Of a stretch of DNA of 64,000 nt, positions 26,208 to 34,426 are shown piece after piece (position 1 is the first letter of the stretch; each line of letters opens with the position of its first letter). The DNA is from JBBDYH01 sp040901795 (GTDB taxonomy: Bacteria > Planctomycetota > Planctomycetia > Pirellulales > JALHPA01). Below the pieces are notes generated by a model. The model made no database searches and had not been told where the DNA came from. It saw only the letters and a list, made by a program, of their open reading frames with translations. Where the stretch lies: contig JBBDYH010000072.1 of the NCBI GenBank assembly GCA_040901795.1, positions 1 through 64,000 on the forward strand. Reading direction: 5' to 3'. Position numbers and translations under genes: made by a program.

Positions 26208-27335
26208 ATGGAAAATGAAAGCGATCCCGGCGCGCCGGGATCGCACTCCAAGGGAACCTCCGTGCCGCCATCGCCCCAGTTTCTGTTCGTCACTTGCCAG
26301 GTGGGAGCGGAGGCGGCAGTCAAGCACGAGCTCGCGCGCGACTGGCCGGATTTCCGCTTTGCATACTCGCGGCCGGGTTTTCTCACGTTCAAACTGCCCG
26401 CGGATGTACTGCCGGACGAATTCGATCTGCGCAGCGTCTTTGCTCGTGCCCACAGTTTTACGCTAGGCAAAGCGACCGGCGAAACGAACGAGGCGCGTTG
26501 CGCTGCGGCACGAGACCTGATTGGCGACCAGCGATTCAACACGCTCCACGTTTGGCAGCGCGACACGGCGCCTGTGACACGCGGTTTCGAGCCAGGCCCG
26601 AATGCATTGACCGATGAGGCCCGGCAAGCGCTGTCGCAGCCTGTGACTTCCGCGAGTCAGCCTTGGTGGTTTGATTCCGGCGGACCGGTGCTCGATTGCA
26701 TCCTGGTGGAACCGCACGAGTGGTGGTTCGGATTTCACCGTATCCGGTCGATCCCGTCCCGCTGGCCGGGGGGCATCTTCCACTTGCCCGAGCCGCCCGA
26801 GATGGTTTCGCGAGCGTACATCAAGATGCGCGAGGCATTGGCCTGGTCAAGGCTGCCGGTCAAGCGCGGCGACACGGTGGCCGAGATCGGCAGCGCGCCG
26901 GGGGGCGCCAGTCAGGCGCTTCTGGGACGTGGGTTGAAGGTCATCGGTGTCGACCCGGCCGCGATGGACGAGCGCTTGCTGGCGAACCCGATGTTCACGC
27001 ACATCCAGAAGCGCGGGCACGAATTACGCAGGCGCGAGTTCCGCGGCGTGCGGTGGCTGGCGGCCGACATCAACCTGGCGCCCCAATACACACTCGACAC
27101 GGTCGAGGGGATAGTCACGCATCCGAGCGTCAAGGTGGAGGGACTTTTACTGACGCTCAAGTTGCTCGATTGGAAGCTGGCCGACGAAGTGCCGTCGTAT
27201 TTGGAGCGCGTCCGATCGTGGGGGTACGGACACGTCGCCGCACGGCAGCTTAGTCATAATCGGCAGGAGATCTGTGTTGCTGCGCTACGACATATTGAAC
27301 CGCCGAGACGCGGAGGCGCGGAGAAGCGTGAATGA
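26208..27335 (+). CDS. RlmM-like 23S rRNA 2'-O-ribose methyltransferase
   Basis: A 375-residue protein with an N-terminal THUMP-like region (FLFVTCQVGAEAAVKHELAR, residues 25-45) and a C-terminal FtsJ-type methyltransferase. The SAM motif is AEIGSAPGGASQALLGRG near residue 225. The catalytic K-D-K-E pattern of FtsJ enzymes is plausible: Lys in AYIKMREAL, Asp in AADIN, Lys in LLTLKLLDWK. RlmM modifies C2498 of 23S rRNA; an exact target here is inference. The last about 12 residues (PPRRGGAEKRE) are encoded by the repeat element at 27298, so the true end may have been altered by it. Confidence 0.75.
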   Translation: MENESDPGAPGSHSKGTSVPPSPQFLFVTCQVGAEAAVKHELARDWPDFRFAYSRPGFLTFKLPADVLPDEFDLRSVFARAHSFTLGKATGETNEARCAAARDLIGDQRFNTLHVWQRDTAPVTRGFEPGPNALTDEARQALSQPVTSASQPWWFDSGGPVLDCILVEPHEWWFGFHRIRSIPSRWPGGIFHLPEPPEMVSRAYIKMREALAWSRLPVKRGDTVAEIGSAPGGASQALLGRGLKVIGVDPAAMDERLLANPMFTHIQKRGHELRRREFRGVRWLAADINLAPQYTLDTVEGIVTHPSVKVEGLLLTLKLLDWKLADEVPSYLERVRSWGYGHVAARQLSHNRQEICVAALRHIEPPRRGGAEKRE

Positions 27336-27448
27336 CCAATGACCAAGTTCCAATGACCAATGAGAGAACCCGCATCGCACATTGGTCATTGGTCATTGGA
27401 AATTGGTCATTCGATTGCTTTCTCGGCGTCTCGGCGTCTCGGCGGTTA
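27298..27448. repeat. Large nested inverted repeat between RlmM-like gene and birA
   Basis: The outer arms AACCGCCGAGACGC and its complement (GCGTCTCGGCGGTT) enclose an inner pair of word arrays: GAATGACCAATGACC with CCAATGACCAATG on the left and CATTGGTCATTGG with AATTGGTCATTC on the right. Element length is 151 bp. It overlaps the last codons of the upstream gene and ends two bases before the birA stop, filling the whole junction of the two convergent genes. Confidence 0.95.
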
Positions 27449-27449
27449 A

Positions 27450-28211
27450 TCATCTGAGTGTCCCCGAGTAAAACGCTCGGCGGCCGCGATCGGTGTCGAG
27501 TAGCAGAGCTCCGTCGGGCGCGATGCCGGCGCAGCGGCCGGTCGTGCGCTCGGCGCCGTTGCGAACCGTAAGGACTTGTCCGTGCTGGAGGCACAGCTCA
27601 TTAAAGCGAGCGCCTAGCTGGAGCGGCGCCTGGGCGAGCATTCGCAGAGCGACGGCGAATTGCTCGAGGAAGGCCAAGAGCAGCTCGCCGTGGTCCACTA
27701 GCCGCCCGGTGAGCCAGTGCAACGTGGCGATCGATTCCCGCAACTCGTCGGGCACGTCGGCAAGCGCGCTGTTCGTGTTGATGCCGACGCCCACGATGTG
27801 TCGTCCGTCGGGCAACACATCGACCAGCACGCCCGCCAGCTTCCTGTCGGCGGCATACACGTCGTTCGGCCAATGGAGGCCTGGTGGATGATCGCCGACG
27901 ACCGGGGCGACAGTATCGACCAGCGCCACACCCGCCGCTAGCGAGACCTGCGGCACGGCGCGTCGCGGCAGCTCGAACCGTGTCGGATCGAACAGCAGGC
28001 TGAACGCCAGGCTTCCTTCGCCGGTCCACCAGCGGTTTGCGCCGCGGCCGCGCCCCGCCGATTGTCGATCGGCCACGACCAACAACGAGCCCTCCCGCGG
28101 AAGTTCCGCCGCCGCCGCACGGGCTCGGTTTTGCGTCGAATCGAGTTCGCCGTGGTGCTCGACGGCGTCGATCCAGGTGGCGGAGATCAGGTGCGAAGCA
28201 TCGAATGTCAT
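27450..28211 (-). CDS. birA: Biotin-[acetyl-CoA-carboxylase] ligase BirA (class I)
   Basis: A 253-residue enzyme that activates biotin as biotinyl-AMP and attaches it to the carboxyl carrier protein. Hallmarks are the adenylate loop QSAGRGRGANRWW near residue 52, HWPNDVYAADRKLAGVLVDV near 120 with the conserved Lys, and HIVGVGINTN near 140. It lacks the N-terminal helix-turn-helix of E. coli BirA, so it is a ligase only. I chose the ATG at 28211; an in-frame start at 28235 is possible. It is divergent from leuS across an 83-bp gap that must hold both promoters. Confidence 0.92.
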   Translation of the reverse strand: MTFDASHLISATWIDAVEHHGELDSTQNRARAAAAELPREGSLLVVADRQSAGRGRGANRWWTGEGSLAFSLLFDPTRFELPRRAVPQVSLAAGVALVDTVAPVVGDHPPGLHWPNDVYAADRKLAGVLVDVLPDGRHIVGVGINTNSALADVPDELRESIATLHWLTGRLVDHGELLLAFLEQFAVALRMLAQAPLQLGARFNELCLQHGQVLTVRNGAERTTGRCAGIAPDGALLLDTDRGRRAFYSGTLR

Positions 28212-28294
28212 CGTTCTTAACAAGTTATCAGGCAAGCGGTTTGGGGAAAACCCGACCCTTGGCGATTGGACTGCTAAGCCGGTACACTCTAACG

Positions 28295-31138
28295 ATGCCT
28301 CGTTATAACCCCGCTCTGATCGAACCGAAGTGGCAGCAATACTGGGAGACGCACCGCACGTTTGCCGCGCCGCAGTTACCGCAGGGCGAGAAGCGCTACT
28401 TCCTCGATATGTTCCCTTATCCCAGCGGCGACGGGCTGCACGTTGGCCATCCGGAGGGGTACACCGCCACGGACATTCTCAGCCGGTTCGAGCGAATGCG
28501 CGGCCGAGCGGTGCTGCACCCCATGGGATTCGACGCCTTCGGTCTGCCGGCCGAAGAGGCGGCGATCACCAAGGGGATTCCGCCGCGAGTCTCGACGGAG
28601 CGAAACATTACCAACTTCACTCGGCAGTTGAAGATGCTCGGCTTCAGCTACGACTGGGACCGCGTGTTGGCGACGACTGATCCGGAGTATTTCCGCTGGA
28701 CGCAGTGGATTTTTTTGGTACTGTTCGATACTTGGTATGATCCCGCGCATGAGCGGATCGACGCAACGGGGCGTAAGGTCAAGGGAAAGGGCCGACCGAT
28801 CGCCGAGCTGCCGATCCCCGCGGACGTGCGGACGGCGGGCCCGGACGATGTGCGGAAATACCAGGACGAACACCGGCTGGCCTACCTTAGCGAGGCGCCC
28901 GTGAATTGGTGCCCGGCATTGGGCACGGTGTTGGCCAACGAGGAGGTGGTGGGCGGCGTGAGCGAGCGCGGCGGGCACCCTGTGGCGCGAATTCCACTCA
29001 AGCAGTGGATGCTGCGGATCACGGCCTACGCCGATCGACTGGAGAACGACCTGGAGCTGGTCGATTGGCCGTCGAGCATCAAGAAGCTGCAGAAAGACTG
29101 GATCGGTCGAAGCACGGGGGCGGAGGTTGATTTCTTTATTGGCGAGGACGGCGATTATGCGGGATGGAAAGCCGCGCGCGCGAAGTCGGGCTACCCGCGC
29201 CGCGCCTGCGACGATGTGCTGCGGATTTATACAACGCGGCCAGACACGTTGTTTGGCGCGACGTACATGGTTATCGCGCCGGAGCATCCGTTTGTCGAGC
29301 GGTTGACGACCGTGGAGAACACCGCGGCTGTGAAGAAATACTCCGATGTGGCAGCCACGAAGAGCGACCTGGACCGGACAGAGTTGGCGAAGAAGAAAAC
29401 TGGCGTCTTTACCGGCTCGTACGCCATCAATCCTGTCAACGGCGAGCCGATCCCAATTTGGATCGCTGATTATGTTTTGATTAGCTACGGCACAGGCGCC
29501 ATCATGGCGGTGCCGGGCCAGGACGAGCGCGATTGGGAGTTTGCCGAGGTGTTCGGCCTGCCGATTGTCCGAACGGTGCAGCCGCCGGACGGGTGGGAAG
29601 GCAAAGCCTATCTTGGCGAGGGGCCGTCGATCAACAGCGGGTTTCTTAATGGATTTAATGTTGTCAATGCCCAGCGGACCATCATCACCTGGCTGGCGCA
29701 GAATGGTCTGGGGGTCCCGAAGGTCAATTACAAACTTCGCGACTGGCTCTTTAGCCGACAGCGGTTTTGGGGGGAACCGTTTCCGATTTTGCACGAGCTT
29801 GACTCACAGGGCCGGCCGACGGGAACGATGCGCACGGTACCACTCGATCAACTGCCGGTTGACCTGCCGGAGCTGGCGGACTTCAAGCCACACGGCCGGC
29901 CGGAGCCGCCGCTGGAAAAGGCGCCTTCGGAGTGGCTTTATGTCGAGCTAGACGGCAAGCGCTACAAGCGCGAGACGAATACGATGCCGCAGTGGGCCGG
30001 CTCATGCTGGTATTATTTGCGCTTCCTCGACAATCGCAATGATGAGCGGCTCGTCGATCCGGCTCTGGAAAAGGCTTGGATGCCGGTCGATCTCTATGTC
30101 GGTGGCGCGGAGCACGCGGTCTTGCACCTGCTCTATTCGCGCTTCTGGCACAAAGTGCTTTTCGACCGTGGCCACGTGAGCACGCCGGAGCCATTCACGC
30201 GGCTTGTGAACCAGGGCATGATCTTGGGCGAAATGGAGTTCACCGGTTACCGCAAGGAGGAAGGCGGCTACCTGAGCGCCTCGGAAGTTCGGTACGACGA
30301 GAACAACCAGCCGGTTAACAAGGCGAGCGGGGCGAAAGTGGCGGCGGTCCGCGTGCCGCCCGACCACGTCGAGAAGCAGGGAGACGTGTTTGTGCTCACG
30401 TCGAACTCCAAGATCCGCGTCGATAGCCGCGCCTACAAAATGAGCAAAAGCCGCGGCAACGTGGTCAATCCCGACCAGGTCGTCAAAGAATACGGCGCCG
30501 ATTCGCTGCGACTTTACGAGATGTTCATGGGGCCGCTCGAGGCCACCAAACCCTGGAGCATGACCGGCGTCAACGGCGTGCGGGGGTTTTTGGATCGCGT
30601 CTGGCGGATGATCGTCTCGGAGAGGAGCGAGGCGCTGGAAGTCAATCCGGCAGTGAAGGCCATGGAACCGACCGCGGAGCAGAACCGCATGCTCCACAAA
30701 ACGATTGCCGCCGTTACGCACGACATCGAGGCACTCTCGTTCAACACGGCGATCGCCAAGATGATGGAGTTCACCAATTTTTTTACGAAGGAGGAACAAC
30801 GGCCGAAGGCCGTGATGGAACAATTCGTGCTCCTGTTGTCGCCGTTTGCCCCGCACGTCGCCGAAGAGCTGTGGCAATTGCTGGGCAGCGCCGAGACGCT
30901 AGCCTACGAGCCTTGGCCGGAGGCTGAGGAAGCGTGGCTCAAGCAAGAGACCATCGAGGTGCCGGTGCAGGTGAACGGCAAGCTGCGAAGCCGGGTGGTG
31001 ACGCCGGCCGACGCCGAGGCCGCGGCGATCGAGGGCGCCGCCCGCGCCGACGAGCGGATCGCCGAATTGCTCGCCGACAAAGAGGTCGTTAAAGTCATCG
31101 TTGTCCCGGGGAAGCTCGTGAACTTCGTCGTAAAGTAA
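28295..31138 (+). CDS. leuS: Leucyl-tRNA synthetase
   Basis: A 947-residue class I aminoacyl-tRNA synthetase charging tRNA-Leu. The HIGH motif is HVGH at 49-52 (in YPSGDGLHVGHPEGY), the KMSKS motif is exact at 715-719, and the CP1 editing domain carries DVLRIYTTRPDTLFGATYMV near residue 308, whose Thr-rich loop and Asp clear mischarged tRNA. It is longer than E. coli LeuRS (860), with insertions before the catalytic-core closing segment (a block around EMEFTGYRKEEGGYLSASEV) and after the first core block (RKVKGKGRPIAELPIPADVR). glgC begins 12 bp after its stop. Confidence 0.97.
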   Translation: MPRYNPALIEPKWQQYWETHRTFAAPQLPQGEKRYFLDMFPYPSGDGLHVGHPEGYTATDILSRFERMRGRAVLHPMGFDAFGLPAEEAAITKGIPPRVSTERNITNFTRQLKMLGFSYDWDRVLATTDPEYFRWTQWIFLVLFDTWYDPAHERIDATGRKVKGKGRPIAELPIPADVRTAGPDDVRKYQDEHRLAYLSEAPVNWCPALGTVLANEEVVGGVSERGGHPVARIPLKQWMLRITAYADRLENDLELVDWPSSIKKLQKDWIGRSTGAEVDFFIGEDGDYAGWKAARAKSGYPRRACDDVLRIYTTRPDTLFGATYMVIAPEHPFVERLTTVENTAAVKKYSDVAATKSDLDRTELAKKKTGVFTGSYAINPVNGEPIPIWIADYVLISYGTGAIMAVPGQDERDWEFAEVFGLPIVRTVQPPDGWEGKAYLGEGPSINSGFLNGFNVVNAQRTIITWLAQNGLGVPKVNYKLRDWLFSRQRFWGEPFPILHELDSQGRPTGTMRTVPLDQLPVDLPELADFKPHGRPEPPLEKAPSEWLYVELDGKRYKRETNTMPQWAGSCWYYLRFLDNRNDERLVDPALEKAWMPVDLYVGGAEHAVLHLLYSRFWHKVLFDRGHVSTPEPFTRLVNQGMILGEMEFTGYRKEEGGYLSASEVRYDENNQPVNKASGAKVAAVRVPPDHVEKQGDVFVLTSNSKIRVDSRAYKMSKSRGNVVNPDQVVKEYGADSLRLYEMFMGPLEATKPWSMTGVNGVRGFLDRVWRMIVSERSEALEVNPAVKAMEPTAEQNRMLHKTIAAVTHDIEALSFNTAIAKMMEFTNFFTKEEQRPKAVMEQFVLLLSPFAPHVAEELWQLLGSAETLAYEPWPEAEEAWLKQETIEVPVQVNGKLRSRVVTPADAEAAAIEGAARADERIAELLADKEVVKVIVVPGKLVNFVVK

Positions 31139-31150
31139 GGACGCAATGCT

Positions 31151-32446
31151 ATGTCCATGCGGAATGTTTTGGCGCTCGTGCTCGGCGGCGGGCGGGGAAC
31201 GCGGTTGTATCCGCTAACTAAGTACCGCTCGAAGCCGGCCGTGCCACTGGCCGGCAAATACCGGCTGATCGACATCCCGCTCTCGAACTGCATCAACAGC
31301 GGGCTCAACCGGATGTACGTGCTCACGCAGTTCAACTCGGTGAGCCTGCACCGGCACATCCGCCGTACGTACACGTTCGACGCCTTTAGCGGCGGTTTTG
31401 TCGAGATTCTGGCCGCGCAGCAGACGAACGAAAGCTCCGACTGGTACCAGGGGACCGCCGACGCGGTGCGCCAGAACATTCGTTACTTGCAACAGCCGGA
31501 TATCGACTACGTGCTCGTGTTGTCCGGCGATCAGCTCTATCGGATGAACTACGCGGCAATGCTCAAGACGCACCAGGATGCCGACGCGGACGTCACGATT
31601 GGGGCGATGCCCGTCACACGCGAGCAAGCGCAGGCCTTCGGCATCATGCGCGTGAACGACGACGGCCGAGTGCAGGGATTTCTTGAGAAGCCGAAGACTG
31701 ACCCCGAGATGGACATGGTCAAAACTGCGCCGGAGTGGATCGACGCGCACGGCATTCCCAGCCGCGGCCGCGATTTGTTGGCGAGCATGGGCATCTATCT
31801 GTTTAACCGCGAGACGCTGCTCGACGTGCTGACCAAAACCGACTACCACGACTTTGGCCGAGAGATCTTTCCCGCCTCAATTCGCTCGCGGCAGGTGCAA
31901 ATGCACCTTTTCGACGGTTACTGGGAGGACATCGGCACGATCCGTTCGTTCTTTGATTGCAACCTGGCGTTGGCGGCGAAGGATCCGCCGTTCGATCTGG
32001 CTTCTGCCGAGGCGCCGATCTATACACGGGCGCGGTTTCTGCCGCCCTCCAAGCTGGATGGAGCAACGATCAAGAATAGCCTGATCTCCGACGGCTGCGA
32101 GATCCAGGAAGGAACCACGATCGAGAACAGTGTGATTGGGCTCCGCTGCAAGATCGGCAGGAACGTGACGATTCGCAATTCAGTGATCATGGGGGCCGAC
32201 GAATACGAAGCCCCAGCCCAAATTGCACAGCGCCGCGCCACGGGGCAGCCGACCTTAGGCATCTGCGAAGGCACGTCGATTGAGGGGGCGATCGTCGATA
32301 AGAACGCGCGGATTGGCTGCAAGGTACGGATTGCCAACGAGCAGAAACTGGAGAACACCGACGAAGAGAGAGGTGTGATGATCCGCGATGGGATCGTTTG
32401 CATCGATAAAGGGGCGATGCTGCAAGATGGGTTTCGGATGGGATAG
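31151..32446 (+). CDS. glgC: Glucose-1-phosphate adenylyltransferase
   Basis: A 431-residue enzyme making ADP-glucose from ATP and glucose-1-phosphate, the first committed step of bacterial glycogen synthesis. The nucleotide motif is LALVLGGGRGTRLYPLTKYR at residues 7-26, the substrate regions are KPAVPLAGKYRLIDIPLSNC and VLVLSGDQLYRMNY near 125, and the C-terminal left-handed beta helix shows hexapeptide-like repeats (IKNSLISDGCEIQEGTTIEN). It is probably cotranscribed with leuS. The MITE-like element starts 5 bp after its TAG stop. Confidence 0.96.
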   Translation: MSMRNVLALVLGGGRGTRLYPLTKYRSKPAVPLAGKYRLIDIPLSNCINSGLNRMYVLTQFNSVSLHRHIRRTYTFDAFSGGFVEILAAQQTNESSDWYQGTADAVRQNIRYLQQPDIDYVLVLSGDQLYRMNYAAMLKTHQDADADVTIGAMPVTREQAQAFGIMRVNDDGRVQGFLEKPKTDPEMDMVKTAPEWIDAHGIPSRGRDLLASMGIYLFNRETLLDVLTKTDYHDFGREIFPASIRSRQVQMHLFDGYWEDIGTIRSFFDCNLALAAKDPPFDLASAEAPIYTRARFLPPSKLDGATIKNSLISDGCEIQEGTTIENSVIGLRCKIGRNVTIRNSVIMGADEYEAPAQIAQRRATGQPTLGICEGTSIEGAIVDKNARIGCKVRIANEQKLENTDEERGVMIRDGIVCIDKGAMLQDGFRMG

Positions 32447-32450
32447 AGTT

Positions 32451-32567
32451 TGGAGTGCGATGACTCGTCGTCGCTTTGGATTTCAATTCGGCCGAAATCG
32501 GCGAATATCGCGGTACTGTTCAGAGGCCGGATAAAAAAGGAAAGCGGCGACAAGTCGTCGCACTCCA
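32451..32567. mobile_element. MITE-like element, copy 1
   Basis: 117 bp bounded by TGGAGTGCG and CGCACTCCA. The terminal inverted repeat extends imperfectly to about 28 bp, with ACTCGTCGTCGCTTT on the left and AAAGCGGCGACAAGTCGTCG on the right. Nothing inside codes for a transposase. It sits between glgC and the acetyltransferase, ending one base before the latter's ATG. A second copy with a different centre lies at 51233. Confidence 0.85.
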
Positions 32568-32568
32568 G

Positions 32569-33120
32569 ATGGGCTTCCTCGGCTTGCCACACGAGATTCG
32601 GACTGAGCGGTTGTTGCTGCGGCGCTGGCGCGACGCCGACCGAGCGCCGTTCGCCGTAATGAACGCCGACGCGCGCGTGATGGAACACTTTCCCGCACTG
32701 CAGTCGCGGGAGGAAAGCGATGCGACCGTAGCTCGGATCGAGGCGCACTTCGCTGAGCACGGCTTCGGGCTCTGGGCATTCGAGGTTTCCGGCGTCGCGC
32801 CGTTTGCCGGTTTTGTCGGCCTTTGTCGGCCGTGGATCGAGGCGCACTTTACGCCCTGCGTCGAAATCGGCTGGCGGCTGGCCGCCGAGCACTGGGGCTG
32901 CGGTTATGCCACCGAGGGCGCGCGGGCGGCTTTGGCGCTCGGTTTCCAGACGCTCAGGCTCGCGGAAATCGTGTCGTACACCGTACCCGCGAATTTGCGG
33001 TCGCGGCGGGTGATGGAGAAGTTGGGCATGACACACAGTCCGGATGACGATTTTGACCATCCGCTCTTGGCTCCGGGACACGTCTTGCGCCGCCACGTGC
33101 TCTACCGGGTTGCTCGCTAG
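32569..33120 (+). CDS. GNAT acetyltransferase, RimJ/RimL type
   Basis: A 183-residue acetyltransferase. The family start IRTERLLLRRWRDADRAPFA is at residues 10-29, EIGWRLAAEHWGCGYATEGA (near 100-120) carries the acetyl-CoA pyrophosphate loop in its GCGYATEGARAAL part, and SRRVMEKLGM near 155 is the usual closing motif. Such enzymes acetylate ribosomal protein N-termini or small amines; the acceptor here is unknown. The ATG at 32569 abuts the MITE-like element, so its translation signals lie inside that element (AAAAAGGAAAGCGG at about 32533 is too far to be a normal ribosome site). Confidence 0.85.
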   Translation: MGFLGLPHEIRTERLLLRRWRDADRAPFAVMNADARVMEHFPALQSREESDATVARIEAHFAEHGFGLWAFEVSGVAPFAGFVGLCRPWIEAHFTPCVEIGWRLAAEHWGCGYATEGARAALALGFQTLRLAEIVSYTVPANLRSRRVMEKLGMTHSPDDDFDHPLLAPGHVLRRHVLYRVAR

Positions 33121-33355
33121 GCGATGCATCCACGCCGCGACGACCAAAACCACGGGCAGGGAATGTGGAAACCCGCAACGGAATCTCGGCCCTTTCCGCA
33201 GAACCGATAAAACCGGGATGGAGTCGCGGGACAAGGTTCCCGTGAGAATCTCGGTGGCGTATTTCGGCAATGAGGGCCGGCGGTAGGCTCCGATACTCTT
33301 TGAGCGCAGTAAAGTTGAGTACGCCAGGGAGGCCCAAACCAGGAGATGCGCTGTT

Positions 33356-33673
33356 GTGTTTGCCCTACTTCGATTACCATCCGGCTCAGTGCTCATTCTG
33401 AACGATATTGGCAGACTTCCGCCGCCATATACCCATGGGCAGCTACTAATCCAGGTCCGGCTCGATAATGGGATTCTGCTGGAAGCGATCTGGGATGACT
33501 ACCGGCACCACTTTTCGGTGACGGGATTCGAAGCCCAAGGCGATGTAAAGCTCAAAGCCGTGTGCGAACGGTCGACTCCCAACCGGGAATGGGTGCCTGG
33601 CGTTGTGAACAGCCTGGCCTGGGAGTTGGCTTTTATGAAAGCCGAGGCCTGCACGGCGGAGCCGGACAACTAG
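33356..33673 (+). CDS. Hypothetical protein, first of three small genes
   Basis: A 105-residue soluble protein (MFALLRLPSGSVLILNDIGR at the N-terminus; LAWELAFMKAEACTAEPDN at the end). Start is the GTG at 33356, with AGGAGA about 9 nt upstream. I recognise no family. Together with the next two genes it forms an isolated group of small unknown proteins between the acetyltransferase and the AAA+/TPR cluster. Confidence 0.55.
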   Translation: MFALLRLPSGSVLILNDIGRLPPPYTHGQLLIQVRLDNGILLEAIWDDYRHHFSVTGFEAQGDVKLKAVCERSTPNREWVPGVVNSLAWELAFMKAEACTAEPDN

Positions 33674-33826
33674 AATGCTCTAGCCGAACGTGCAGGGCTG
33701 TAGAACTGGAACGCCGTAATCCCGCGCTCCTGACTCCAACCCGTTGACGAGGCCAATATCTTACTCCTAAGTGCGATTGGGCCTACGATTCTGCGGCAGC
33801 GCACGGTCTGAACTACCGCCGCCATT

Positions 33827-34159
33827 GTGCCATTCACGATTCCTGCCGCCGACCTGAACCTAATCTCGCAACTCCAAAGCGAGTTGGTGTTGGCTATAAT
33901 AATGAGGGACGGTCGCATCCGTTTTCGCGTCGCAGATTCCCAGCTTTACCCTAGTCACGGCGAATGGCTGCTCCGGGACGGAATTCGTCATAGTGAAGTG
34001 GTCGGAGGCTTTAGCTTGCTTGTAAAGCAAGGCCACGTGCGATGGTTGTTCGCCCTCTCGCAACTCAACGATCCGGCGACACCCGCGTTGACCGATCAGC
34101 AGATTCAGGACATCACCAAACTATTGCCCTTGGAAATCGGTTTTCGGGTATACAAATGA
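33827..34159 (+). CDS. Hypothetical protein, second of three small genes
   Basis: A 110-residue protein (LNLISQLQSELVLAIIMRDG; LLVKQGHVRWLFALSQLNDP; LLPLEIGFRVYK at the end). Start is a GTG at 33827 without an obvious ribosome site. Its stop overlaps the next gene's ATG (ATGA at 34156), a sign that both are real and coupled. No family recognised. Confidence 0.6.
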   Translation: MPFTIPAADLNLISQLQSELVLAIIMRDGRIRFRVADSQLYPSHGEWLLRDGIRHSEVVGGFSLLVKQGHVRWLFALSQLNDPATPALTDQQIQDITKLLPLEIGFRVYK

Positions 34160-34410
34160 CGTCGTTGGACGAAGCGCGAGATGTTTTGCAAGGTGGAGGC
34201 ACTCTTGCCGACTTGGCCGAAGCGATTGCCTTGATCGCCTCCGATCCGTCCAGTTCCGAGGCGGACATCCGGCTGGGACTCCGGCACAGGGGTTTTATCG
34301 CGGAGCAGGCCCAGTTCGCGCTGCGACGGCGCGGTTTCGAGAGCCCTCCTGTGGCTGCTGAAGATGGACGATTGCGGACTGAGCGTCGAGAGACCGACCG
34401 GGCAACGTGA
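34156..34410 (+). CDS. Hypothetical protein, third of three small genes
   Basis: An 84-residue, mostly helical protein (MTSLDEARDVLQGGGTLADL; EADIRLGLRHRGFIAEQAQF; ALRRRGF). The ATGA overlap with the preceding gene sets the start. The repeated RxRGF pattern (LRHRGF, LRRRGF) suggests a small internal duplication. Ends 17 bp before the convergent AAA+ gene. Function unknown. Confidence 0.6.
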   Translation: MTSLDEARDVLQGGGTLADLAEAIALIASDPSSSEADIRLGLRHRGFIAEQAQFALRRRGFESPPVAAEDGRLRTERRETDRAT

Positions 34411-34426
34411 TGGCGATTCACTAAGC

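Noticed and set aside
28376..29794. Long open frame on the minus strand inside leuS (472 codons)
   Set aside because: It is a shadow: leuS on the plus strand has all catalytic motifs, and the antisense translation is Arg/His-rich without domains. The same applies to long antisense frames over the PQQ gene (8561-9697), acnA (41752-42738) and GH88 (3587-4450).
32451..32567. Complete insertion sequence
   Set aside because: The element is about 115 bp with no transposase frame; only a non-autonomous element is possible.
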